From the NCBI RefSeq assembly GCF_019649055.1, contig NW_026570234.1, forward strand, positions 1,178,001 to 1,242,000: a stretch of 64,000 bases of DNA. Direction: 5' to 3'. Positions 46,201 to 58,060 of this stretch are shown piece after piece. The stretch's first letter is position 1; every line of letters begins with the position of its first letter. The notes below the pieces were generated by a model. The model was not told where the DNA came from, ran no database searches, and worked only from the letters and a program-made list of their open reading frames with translations. The DNA is from Paramacrobiotus metropolitanus (Eukaryota; Tardigrada; Eutardigrada; Parachela; Macrobiotidae). The position numbers and the translations under genes were made by a program.

Positions 46201-49200
46201 AATACAGCTTTTAGGTTGTTGTACTTACACGAACAACAAATTTCCCGCCAGAACCACCCATCCCTTGCGGTCAGTAGGCAGTACCGTGCGATCGAACTTC
46301 CAAGCTCCCAAAATACTTCCGGTAACGTATAACAGGGTGATCAGCAAAAACCAACTGGCGATAACGCTTCCTGCGGTCGATCTGTAGGCAAGTGTTCATG
46401 AAGCCTGGGAGCGACCTCTGCCACATTTTGTTGGTACCAACTGAATGGCTACTTCTATCGGTTTTACTCGTACATACATGTATGGTCCATATGTTTTTGG
46501 AATGTCTGTGAACGAGTGTGCGGTGGCTCGAGCATCATCCAGGATCCGCATCATAGAGCTCGTCATGCCCTCTATCGGTTGCAAATAGTCGTCCAAATCG
46601 TCGTGCAAATTGGTCATGGATGTTTCAATATCTGCGCCCATATGCATATTGTGCAAATTGCAAGATTGTTAAGTACTACTTGTGCCTATATGGGCCAAAC
46701 GTCGGTAAAACTGGGAAAATACCTTGCCGTGATTGCGCAGTTTGCGTAGTGACAAGCTGGGGTATCGTGTCAATTTCGGTAAACGCATCTTGCATACGTT
46801 TAGTAAGGTTGGCTTGCTGCACGGATTCCAGTCCGGTTTGCAGAAGCGGAAGTGTCACCGGCTACAATTAAGCGAATACGAAGAATACACAATGTGGTAA
46901 ATAATTGAAAGTTCGATGAATTGACTAATCGCATCCGATTAAGAAGTAATTCAAATCATATATAACACTGGCAAATGTACATAATAAACGAATTACTGAA
47001 CTAATACAAACAAATAATACTTCAAAACAAGTAACACGTATGAAAGTTGGCACTGATGTTTTCTTACTATAAACGTGTTATCCACGAATATTTCGGTGAT
47101 TAAAGCACCAGGCGCTGTCTGACATGATACCGGTGCGGGTGGATTAGACTGTGCGTTGCATGCTGTTATGAGATCGCTCCAGATTTTGTTCAGCTGGCTG
47201 TTGATAGCGTTCTTCTGACCCTGCAGATCCCTGGCGGCTTGTTGTACGAGTATCACTTGCCCCAACATGGCATTATTCACTGCTCGACCAATAGAACCCA
47301 AAATTACGTATTAGAAAATTGGTGTTGGGGGGGTCCATAAATTACGTACGCAGCGAACCAGGGAGGGAGGGGTCCAAAAAGTGTGACAAGCTGTGACGGC
47401 CTCGACGAACCCATGGGAGAGGGGGTGGTCAGCTCCATGTATTACGAGTGAACGAACCAGGGGGGAGGGGTCAAGCAAACGTGACGGACCGCTACGAAGG
47501 GGGAGGGAGGGGGTAAAAAATCGTGGTTTTCTGCGTACGTAATTTGTGGATGCTCCCTTGTGATATTTAACAACTGTACATGTACGGATATACGTACACT
47601 GTACTTACATTGCTCAAATAATCCTATTTGGCGTAGTTCACTGACAACTCCCAGAGTTTTAAGGTTTTCCTTAAAAGGGGCGTAGATTATCGAACCAATC
47701 GCTGCATAATAAAAGCAACAAATAACTGGACTTAAGTAAATTCGATACTCGTCCTGTTGTGAAATAAAGCTGAGAAATTACCGTTTAAGTCTTTAGACAC
47801 GTTCCCATGCGCAACATCGAAACCTTCTTTTGTAATGAACTGAATTTGGATGTTGGTATCGTTCATCATATTGCGCATGTCAACGATAACCCCGTCAATA
47901 ATATCTTGTGAAATATCCAGTCCATACGCTAGATCGTTACCGGAAAGGTACACCAGAACAAGACCGCAACTGTAATTGGAAAACACGCTGTACTGTCCTC
48001 TGTAGAACAGTAGATTCTTCGCGTATTTGAAAATTTGTCATCCTGGTCGGGAAACTATATAACGTGCTGATGCGAGAATATCTTCTCAAATGTGTACAGT
48101 ATTGTACAACCTACGTACAATGTAAGAATGCCGCACATCCAAATTCCTAAGCTGAGGGATCCCCGCTTTTTCCGCTGTCCGTCGGGATAGTACTTAAGTC
48201 TTCCTTTACGGCAGCAGCATCGGTAACTGACATAGAAAACACATCCCAACAGCATAACAATGACATAGATGACACCAATGGATAGGAAGACCACTAAACC
48301 CATCACTTCCTTTAAAAAAACAGGATTAGTTTAACCTTTTGTTCGTATTTAGCAGCGACGAGTTTTTTACGATAGCGGCTGGCTATCGACCTTACCGGCT
48401 TTTTCAGATACCCGACGAAATCGGAATTTTGTGTGATACCTTTGTACGCCTCAACCATCCCCTCTGAAAAAAAAATTCAGAAAAATTATTTTGAGGGTGG
48501 AAACATGTCTTGAAGACACGACTTGAACTTTTATTAATGCAATAATATTGTATAATTAAAAGTTAGGCGTTCTTTGTCATGATAACAGTCATGAGTCAAA
48601 TCACTACGGCCAGCATTAATTAAATGTTTGATATTATGCAAATGCATTTGGACAATTTGAACGGATATTTTTTCATCACGACGGTACTTCGTAAACAAAG
48701 AAAGTGAAGTTCATTTATCCATTGTGCCTACCAACCAATAGTCAGTTTTTGTGGTTGTACGATATCCATAAATGACCTTTCCATTTGATACCAGTGCCTG
48801 AAAAATTATCCCAATATATGGCAACACGGTATTCACTCCCAAACGTAGAAAGCCATCAAAGGAAACAAAGAGTAAAATAAGTAATCAAATTTTTGCTGCT
48901 TTGCAAATCAGAGCAAACACATTTGGAACGGGTAATCGTCATGATAAATTTGTAAAAATGTTACCTTTTTTGAATAACCGTACATCTAAAAACCTTAATA
49001 TAAAAGGTTTATTGTAATTGGTAATTTGTCCCTTATAACCATTCAAAAATTATTGCTCTTATAGTACTTACCGAATGCCACTTTGGTTTGTTGAATCAGT
49101 TTTTAACTCCGACGGGTGGCTTGCTGGAAGCGCAGGAAATATCAAAGTCAGATTTTGCACATCAGTATTATTTTCAATGGATTGTGCGATAGAAGACTTC

Positions 49201-49298
49201 AATTGCAAGCCAATAAAGCCATACAACAGTTTAAATATCAAAAGGATGACATTTCCAGAAAGCGGTTCCCGACATAAACGGGAGAGCATTAAGAGCAT
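43247..49298 (-). CDS. Prominin (CD133 family) pentaspan membrane glycoprotein
   Basis: Cholesterol-binding protein of plasma-membrane protrusions and photoreceptor/ciliary membranes in other animals. Nineteen exons on the minus strand: 49298-49072, 48797-48736, 48463-48396, 48309-48098, 47969-47782, 47701-47609, 47279-47068, 46861-46723, 46631-46478, 46381-46229, 46143-46005, 45545-45195, 45084-44917, 44529-44465, 44282-44259, 44200-44158, 44087-44019, 43808-43719, 43399-43247. The chain stays in phase and gives 869 aa, against 865 in human prominin-1. Seen: N-terminal hydrophobic segment; DIVQPQKLT near the first loop; TM pair VVFLSIGVIYVIVMLLG / GIWMCGILTLYVGC around a Cys-rich turn (YRCCCRKG); TM pair VIASWFLLITLLYVTGS / LMLYLAWLLMLLTVLL; last loop GLCKPV; final TM VWFAIGLCLALHIPLLFMNV followed by LARFYLRAK. 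Exons 14-16 are short and the exon 15/16 junction is the weakest. The C-terminal tail is short. Confidence 0.94.
47327..47557. mobile_element. 231-bp G-rich TIR element in a prominin intron
   Basis: 27-bp terminal inverted repeats: left GGGGGGGTCCATAAATTACG (47327 on) and right, reverse complemented, GGGAGCATCCACAAATTACG, both continuing TACGCAG. The inside has repeated GAACCAGGG(G)AGG and GGTCAAGCAAACGTGACGG-like units, very G-rich on the plus strand. It sits in the intron between prominin exons 6 and 7. No coding capacity: a MITE. The superfamily is undetermined. Confidence 0.82.
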
Positions 49299-51364
49299 TT
49301 TTATTTTATGGCATTCAGCTTGTAATCAAATTTATAGCATAAATCAAGCGTGTGCTTCTGCTCAGTAACAATGCTAATTCCGTAAAAATTTGCATTGCGC
49401 CTTCAAAAATAAACGAGACCAAAGCTTGAAAGAGGTGCAGTCTCTGTTTTGGTTACGATTAATCATTTTCCATTATAGCGAATAACATGTTTAGATTATT
49501 TTCACACCGCAAGATTTTTTTAAATACTGTACAAAACTTTAGTGCAGAATCAGCTGTAAAGGTCAACATATTACAGACACCTACGGGACTTTATGCCTAA
49601 TATTATATGAACCGTGTATGACTGAGGCAAGAAAAAATGGTAATTTTTTTTGCGCTTTTGCAAACTACGTGCTAGTATTTTGCGATGTAAGTACTACTAC
49701 TATTCATACAAATTTCTGCGTTTGTCTGAGTCGGTTTGGGCTGTATGTGATATTACTGATGTAACTACAGAGTATATTGTAAGAAAGTACCAAGTACCGT
49801 ATTAATTGTCGTTATGGATACTGAGAACGGCTTACCAGAAACAAGTAATACGTACTTGAACCTTGAAAGCCAGTGACCATAGTTACTTATTATAATAATC
49901 ATACTTCATTAATGGTGAATTTCGAAGAGACAACGTTAATATTGTGATAAATCTACAAAAGCTAATTGAGAACAAAAGTTGACAAAGCGCTGGAAGCTTT
50001 GAATAAGCAGTTAAGCTGACAATAAAAGCCACACAAGTCCATGCACAGAACAAAACGCAGAATCATCTGTCGTTTTTGTTGAGAACACTGTAGTTGAGAT
50101 ACAAGATTTGCCTAATTTGTCTGGCAAAACTTCCCCTAACCTTGCAAATTTTAAACATCGTTGCACATATAGCATCGTTGTTTAATTTTGTTGTCTTGGG
50201 TGTTCTTATTTGCTTCTGCGGAAGTGATTATTCATGTGCTTGCAGTGAAGAAATTAGTAATCAAATTAAAATAGTGCACCAACAATTAGCTCTACAGATG
50301 CATGCATTTGTGAGCCGAATGAAAGATGTTCTGTAATTGCGTGATCGGTGTCTTTTGGGTATAACATGTAGCAGCACGCCCATGCCGGCCATACACACTG
50401 GTAATTAAGTACGAGCACGAATTTTAAAACCGTCAACGCAAATCCCAGCGCAGCTTTTTGTGTTACAGTTCTGCATGTGTTTTGATCACTTTTGGTATCA
50501 GCTGGTTGATCAGTACTAGACTACTAGCCGATTCATCAGAACGACTTTTTTGTTTACACTTCTGCCGTGCTACGACCGGATGCTATGCTGTGCAGCGAAA
50601 AACTGCTCAAATCTCGATTCATGCAGACATAAAATGCATATTGTGCAGTAACTTTGCGTTCAAGCACCTATCAAACATCATGACAATCGCCTAATCTGCC
50701 GACGAAATTGATGTAAACAGGTGTAGAAATATATCTAACTGTACAATACAAGTACATCGTTATAAGGTTGCCGACAAAACTACCGTAAAGAGGTGCAGAA
50801 GTGTATTATATATAATCTATGTACTGTACAATACATGCACATCGCGAGCAAAGGTAAGTATTAAGCCTGCATGCTCGAACTTTAAATTCTGTTTTCATTA
50901 TAAAAGATGCACTCCCTGGGGCGTTATGTTCTTATACTTATGTTGAACGCAACAGAGTACCCAAAAAAACTGTGCGGCAAAAACGTTTTCCGGTTCTTGA
51001 TTCGCTTGACCGAAGCTCGCAAATTTAAACAGCGCTATTACGGCTTTAGTCCACTCTGTGCACCGACTCTTGATTACCACATTTGTACCGCGCACCGACG
51101 ATACCTGGCTTCCACTAACAGTGCGAAATGTTCTCGTCTTTGCGCTGATGCCGTATAAAGCTGCGCTTATCGCTGTCGTAAACAAGCGCAACAGCTTTAA
51201 TGACCATAAGATTGCAGTATATTTATCGCAATCTTCTAGCTGCCAGGTTTTATGCGCAGTGCAATTTGTACTTATGGAACGCTATGCTAAACGAGATATT
51301 CATTCTGTAATCATCCCTGTATTGCGGAATTTCTTAATGTTCTGACACTGAATTATATATTCCC
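49299..51364. other. Divergent region between prominin and the Slo channel
   Basis: Two kilobases, AT-rich, with only short open frames lacking ATG starts or splice logic. It must contain both promoters; no element could be singled out. Upstream non-coding exons of Slo are possible. Confidence 0.4.
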
Positions 51365-54300
51365 ATGAGCAGCTCGACGCACGTGCCACCTGTTGATAGC
51401 GAGAATGCCATTAATGCGTCGTCCGATCCGCTCGAATCAAACAAGGTTTTCACAATATTCAAGTACGTACAGTATACGCGATGGATTCGTGCATATATGA
51501 TTTACATTTGTTAACTGTGTGCATTATTCAGAGTTAAAATAAAACGGTTGCTAAAAGTTAAAATTTATTTTTTAGATTTCAGTTAGTCTTATGCAAAGTC
51601 TTTACTTGAACTTCGTTGGAAGTACTCTTATTTTATTACGTATATGTTACACTTGACGAATTTATTTCGCTTGATCGACGGAACTAAACTCTTTTCTCTC
51701 TGTAAAGACGACTTACATATTATATGATTACCGCATGTATTACAACGTGAGCAGATACGAGGATGTACCGTGCGAGGAGAATTTGTGGTGGTTGTTCCTT
51801 CTGTCCTGCGTCGCCTTCCCAACCACTATGTTACTATGCCTGGGAACATGGCGATGTATTCGGCGGTTGGTGCAGGGACGACATCCTCTGGGTTACCAAC
51901 CGGTTAACATGCGCGTACAACCAACCCTGTCCCGCTCTATGACCACCCTTCTCGGCGGATCGACAATGCTGAATGCCGATACTTTCAGTATTAATCGAGA
52001 TGGGAGTTTTATATCCCATCCAAAAATTTCCGTTATTGATCCATCAGGTCATCTCATTATGCACGAGCCGGTACTGGAAGCGCCGTTACCGGAAATGCAC
52101 TGGTCAACCACTATTCAAAAAACGGCAAGCGAAATTGTGTCCGCTCAAAGCGTCACCGGAAAGATTGCGGTAAATACATAAGAACCAGCTGTTTCAGTTT
52201 AATATGTTACTGTACGTTTATCAGTTATTTTGCTTTTAATGGGCTTTGCGGTCGTTTAGGTTGTCATTATGTTCATCGTGAGTATGGTTTCACTTGCCTT
52301 ATATTTTCTGGAAGTTACGAAGTAAGTAATTAAAATCTAGAACTTAAACTTTTTAAACTGATAGCTGGTTTTTTAGCGCATCGGTTTAATGTTTTTTGAC
52401 GGATCTTTTTGCTTCGTTTGTAGTTCGCACAGTATGGTAATGATATGGGAAAAGTGTGCTCCCTGGACAACACGCCTGGACTGGCAACTGGAGTTTGTTT
52501 GCAGTGTCTATTTGTTGTTGGATTATTTTATACGAGTAAGACTATCGCGTATGTACTGTATGTGTCAGTATGCGATATAATCGTTTCCTTGCAAGATTAT
52601 TGCTGTTTTATTTGCTTTAACGATAACTTTATGCCTTTTAGAAACCATTTGACTTACCTCATTGCTTTTTTATTCCAGTTTGTTGCCTCGAGTAATAAAC
52701 TTCGCTTCATGTTTGAAGTGTTCAGCCTTGTGGATTATTTTACTATTCCACCGGCATTCCTAGTGATTTTTCTCAATCACCACTGGACAGGTAACATTTT
52801 TAAAACACTAAATAATTCTACGAGTGATTAAAATTAATTTCCTTGAACTGCACAACCAAACGCTATTATAATTTGATTTTGACTCGTTTCATTAATTTTA
52901 CAGGACTTCGTTTCCTGCGAGCTCTATATGTGATATCCATACCAGACATTTTGCAGTATTTCAGTATTTTAAGGAGAAGTGCCCATATCCGTCTCGCACA
53001 ATTGTTATGTTGGTTATCTGGCGTCATATTCGTCAGTGCCGGCTTGATCCATATGGTAATTACGAATGTAAAATGTTGTAGAATTGCTTTTCTTACAGAT
53101 TAATAGTTTTTAAAATTTTGGAGAACGGTTTTGTGGTATTAATGTGGACATACCCCCGTAGTGTATAAACCTATACTAACCGTCAGGTTTCTTGTTGCTG
53201 TTGCGCTAGGTTGAAACATACGGCGATCCACACCTGGAGCATACAAACGCCGCCTTACGTTCGTATTGGGAATACGTTTATTTTGCTGTGGTTTCGATGA
53301 GCACAGTTGGCTACGGCGACGTCGTACCTGTGACAAGACTGGGAAGGTTTATTACGGTTATCTTTATCCTCTTTGCATTTGTAAGTTTCCTATAAAAAAG
53401 TCGTTTGGTTAATCATGTTGACTGCACCTTGCGTTTTGTAGACGGTATTTGCGGCATCAGTTCCTGAGTTGTACCGTTTTCTGGGTAGTCACAAACGGTA
53501 CAGCACCAGCTACCATATTTCCCGCGGCGTCAGGTATGTACATTATTCGCACACAGTATCAGTCGATTTTAGTTGCAGTAGCGGTGGTTGTCCTAAGGGG
53601 AAATTTATAGCATTAAAAATCTATTTCAAAAATAATTTCTGGAAGTGGATTGATGCAATAGAAAGTCATAAGGCACATTCGTGTGAAAAAATGGTAGAGG
53701 AATGGGCCCGTAGGTTAAACTCTGTCAATCCACAAAACCTTGTAATAAACGAGTATTGTTAATTTAATCAGCCGGTGTGTTGAATGATTGCTGCATATGA
53801 CCTCCAACTATTACGTATAGATACGTGTGGGTGTGCTGCAATGACGATTTTTTTAGGCATGTGGTTGTTGCCGGACAGATGTCTGTCCATTCCATGGAGA
53901 ATTTTCTCCGTGTATTCTTCAACACACAAGGATACACCACGGATTTGCAGATAGTTTTTGTTAGTCGGTACGTTAGCTTTCAGTATTTAAGGACGGTGAA
54001 AGATGGTTATTTCATAATTAGTGCGAATAATTCGTTAAAGTGCTAATAAAAATCTTTTCTAGAGTCGATCCGGACTTGGAAATGGAAGCGCTGCTGAAGC
54101 GCAATACGACCAGGGTGTTTTACATCCAAGGCTCCTTATTACAGCCGGATGATCTAGTTAAAGTCAAAATCAAGGATTGTGCGGCTTGTTTGCTGTTAGC
54201 TGACAGAAATGCCAGTAACCCTACAGCCGAAGTAATTATCCTTATTTTCCAGTTTTCACGGTATACAGTGATAATTTTCCTCCGTTATTTTGTAGGATTC

Positions 54301-57300
54301 CCGCAACGTGATGTCGGTTATTTCCGTCAAGAACGCGTGCGCAGCAACACGGTGCTTGGTGCAGCTGCTACAAAGCCGAAGCACGGTAATCCTTGTTAAA
54401 TAAAATTAAACTGATGTTTTGAAAATATTTCTATTAATTTTCTGAATAACGACAGACACATGTGCGCAATATTCCCGGCTTTTGTGAGACCACTGGAGAT
54501 TCTGTGATCTGCGTTAGCACCTTGGGATTGGGTCTCCTTGCGCAGAGCTGCTTGGCTGCTGGAGCTTCGACTATGCTCTGCAATTTGTTCAACCCGGCAT
54601 GCCGAACTCATGATTATGAGGTAAGGAATCTGTTGATCTGTTCTTTCCAGTGCTAAGGAATTTTTTCATGATGAATATCTTGGTTGGCTTTTTAGAATGA
54701 GACTATAAAGGATTATACGCGTGGAAGCCAAATAACGCTGTTCATGGAACATTTGAGTGATTATTTTGACGGGAAATCATTTGTCGATGCGGCAAAGTAA
54801 GCATTTGCATGGTTTTTTGTCTTCAAATATGCAATCTGATTGTACAGATATATAAAGTTTTTAGTGTTATACAGTGTCTGTGTAAAGGGCATAAATTATG
54901 TCAGCACAAAATTAATGGAAATGCGAACAAAGTTTTTAGATGAATGCTATTATTATTTAGAACATGCTATTTAAAACTGAACATACTGCTGATTGGAATA
55001 CTGGAGCATGATACGGAAAGGCCATCCGGAACGGTTTTGTTGAACCCGACCATTGTGGTACGAACCGGTCACGTTGGCATATTTCTTGCCAAATCAGCAG
55101 AAGAAGTCAGCAAGTAAGGCGCTCTTTGTCAGTAATCAAACAATAACTAATCAACTTATAGGTAACTTTACTGACACAAGTATTTCCCATTTAAATAGTA
55201 AGTACGTTCACATAAAAGAATTCACGTTTCTATAGAGCGTGGTACATCTGCAGCCAGTGTCATTCGGATGTGACCAACTACCATATATCTCACTGTGGAT
55301 GCGAAAGTAGTGAGTAAAACCTATAAAGTTTCGACCAACAAAATTTAAAACAAGGCATTCCGCTAAAATTGCAGTTTTTTAAATTTAGGGCAGCCGACGC
55401 CTGCTATGATAGCCGCAAGAAATCCACTGGAACGTTTTCGTAATTTTACAACCTACGGAAACTTCCGGTGCCGTAGCGGAACAACACTTCCTAAAGGATG
55501 GGAAAAAGCTATGATAAGGGTGATGCAGTCGCATCCTTCAACGTAAGCGTGTAGAGCACATATTACGTGAAATGCTTTTTTTTAGCCTCTGGGCCGGATA
55601 AGTAAAATCACTAACAAACATAACCAACAAATTTGTTAGTTATGGTTGTTTGCAACGGCAGCCTTTTATGATAATTTTAAAATTATCATAAAAAGGCTGC
55701 CGTTGTTGGCTAACAAGCTAATCACATAAACGTTTTGCACAGGGCTTCGCTGCACAAATCTTCCATTGTGGACAATCCATTTGAACGTATTCACCATCTC
55801 GAAGCAATCGAAGAAGATGCGGAGCACGAGTTTCTCGGCTTGACGTTGACGGCAAAAAATCATAGCGAACCGGCGCTGACCAGTCATACGTTTTCGGAGA
55901 ACACGATTAGTGCACATAAAACGACATCAAGCGACGAATCCGTTCTGGACGTTACCAAAGCATTCTATTCCTGCTCTGCCAAACCGTATAAATCGGTTAT
56001 GCTGGTAAAAACTGCAAATCCAAAATCAACTAAGTAAAACTGTAAAATTAAGCATGTACAAAAGTATTGGCATTTAAAACAGAGTCGGAGTAAGGCGGCA
56101 AAGCGAGGCTTCACCGATCACATTTTAGGTGAGAAAATTAATTTCGACAAATACGGTTAATAATATTGTGATTTAGATGTCACACGGACACCTCTTTTTT
56201 TGTTGCAGTGCTTGTTTTAGCCAAACCCAATGATCCGCCGATTGGCTTTCAGGATTTTATTTTGCCATTGCGTTCCACAAAGATCAAACACGAGAATCTC
56301 AAAGAAGTTGTCTTACTGGGGGATCCAGATTACCTAGAAAAAGAGTGGTACAAAATCCGAAATCTGCCAAAAATTACTCTTGTTAAGGTATCGTAAATGT
56401 CGCAGAAAATAGAATTTATTTACGTCATGTAAATATAAGTACAAATGGCAAAATGCCTGTTTAATTAATATAATTACTCACCTTAAATTAAATTTTAAAG
56501 GGTGATCCACTGGATCGAGCCGATCTACGAGCAGTGTCCATTAAAACGTGCGCCATGTGCGTAATTCTTCCGTCGCGATCGGGCAGTTCAGAGGACCCGG
56601 TGCTGGATGATAAGGACGCCATTCTGGCTTCCCTCAATATTATGGCCATGACCTTTGAGCGTTCTGACGCGCGCAGCCGGTCTGCGTCGGTTGTAACTCC
56701 TCTCCCATTTATTCGCAAGACAATCAAGGAAGGCTTTGAAGTTCCTATGATTTGCATTTTGTGTACGTTGTCAGAACTCTTGCACGATATTTTTTAGCTG
56801 CAAATATATATTTGTACATAGTTCCGTACGCAGGAAAAATTGAGCTAAATATCAAAGAATAAAATATGAAGATTACAATAAGAGTATTTTATTGCAGATC
56901 GTGATATCAATATTCCGTTACTGGATACCTACGATCCGGAAAAATTAACGAATACGGAAGTGCTGTTGATGGAGCCATATGTGTGCGGTTACGCATTACC
57001 GCTCAGCGCACTGGATTCCATTTTGATCAAGGTACATTTTTTATGCTGGTATGGTGAATAAAAATTTGCGGAATTTGCGGTTTTGGCCTTCCGGATGCAC
57101 GTACATAAAAGTAGATCTGTACAGTAAGTCTGTTGGACGTCAAAACATTGCAGCCGACAAGCCAAGCGGATATTGTTAGAAATTATGATCCCTTTTAGGA
57201 TACTGTATAAAAGACTTTAGAAAATCCCGAACTGCCGAACTGTTAGCAGTATCTGTAAGTGTAGAGTATAGAAGTACACTAGTATTACTTTTGAAGTGTC

Positions 57301-58060
57301 TACATTACATTCTCAATACGATGCGGATGGTTTATTGCAGAGTTTCTTCAATCCCTACGCGCTGGAGCTCATAAAGGCGCTGCTGTTTGGCGATATGAGT
57401 GCGCTGACAGAAACCTTCTTGACAGAAGGTATTGGATTAATCAGCGGTGAAGTTCCTGCATCTGAAGCCGGAGTGACTGCCGGGCGGGCCGGAAATAGCC
57501 AACTCCGACTGATCAACCTAATGGAACCACCATTAGGTTACCGAATTCCAGGAGTGAGTACTTACCATTTAATAAGAGTGTTTAAATTTTTCTGCTTATT
57601 GGCTGTAACATGCATCAGTATGCCGTACTCGTAATTACAGCACATACTGTACGGTAGTACGTGTAACCAGTGTGCGAATGTCGCCCCCAGTTATGAGTTA
57701 TCAATACAGCAACGGATTATTCTACCGTGTAAGCATTAAACGTAAGCATTACATATCTAACCTTAATTTAATGATAATATTATATAGACATCATATTTTA
57801 CAAATTATGCAAATACAATCACTCACTACTACTGATGGCGTAATTCTCAAGTTCCTTAACCACGCCTTTTATTCCAGGGCTGGTCGTATGGATCCTTGTT
57901 TTCCGAAGCCATTGCTCACGGTATGATCTGCCTGGGACTGGCCAGGAGGGTTTTCCCCGACGCAACGGGATCCCGCTCTACTAAACGATGTGTGATAACA
58001 AGTCCACCGCCGACTTTTCAACTACGCTTTGATGATCTGGTTTATGTTTTGTCTAGTTAA
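51365..58060 (+). CDS. Slo1/BK-type potassium channel with degenerate calcium-sensing sites
   Basis: Voltage-gated K+ channel alpha subunit of the Slo1/Slo3 type, 1169 aa in 23 exons: 51365-51462, 51755-52169, 52260-52321, 52424-52535, 52679-52790, 52904-53055, 53210-53380, 53442-53533, 53857-53967, 54063-54231, 54296-54385, 54456-54620, 54696-54796, 54961-55113, 55236-55309, 55389-55542, 55743-56004, 56083-56128, 56209-56387, 56501-56762, 56898-57031, 57341-57553, 57878-58060. Seen: S0 (WWLFLLSCVAFPTTMLLCLG) with a long S0-S1 linker, SAQSVTGKI before S1, S4 GLRFLRALYV, pore MSTVGYGD (residues 347-354), RCK1 starting RHVVVAG, GLLAQSCLAAGASTML, RCK2 starting DHILVLAKP, and C-terminal TKRCVITSPPPTF. 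S0 and the YGD filter exclude Slo2. Odd: the S4 arginine equivalent to BK R213 is Tyr275, and the acidic calcium bowl reads LDTYDPEKLTN (1002-1012). All junctions are GT-AG and in phase. Confidence 0.96.
55613..55705. repeat. Two adjacent hairpins in a Slo intron
   Basis: Hairpin 1 (55613-55651) is an imperfect 39-bp palindrome centred on CAACAAATTTGTTAG. Hairpin 2 (55653-55705) has arms CAACGGCAGCC-TTTT-ATGAT and ATCAT-AAAAA-GGCTGCCGTTG that pair along about 26 bp with one bulged base. Both end within 40 bp of the exon 17 acceptor at 55742. Confidence 0.85.

Noticed and set aside
54040-54399. Open frame running from Slo exon 10 through the intron into exon 11
   Set aside because: Beyond 54231 it reads exon 11 in the wrong frame; splicing at GTAATT/TTTTGTAG restores the BK-like DSRNVMSVISVKN.
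51365-58060. Assignment of the channel to Slo2 (Slack) rather than Slo1/3
   Set aside because: The S0 segment, the YGD selectivity filter and the BK-like RCK sequence (QSCLAAGASTML) are Slo1/3 features.
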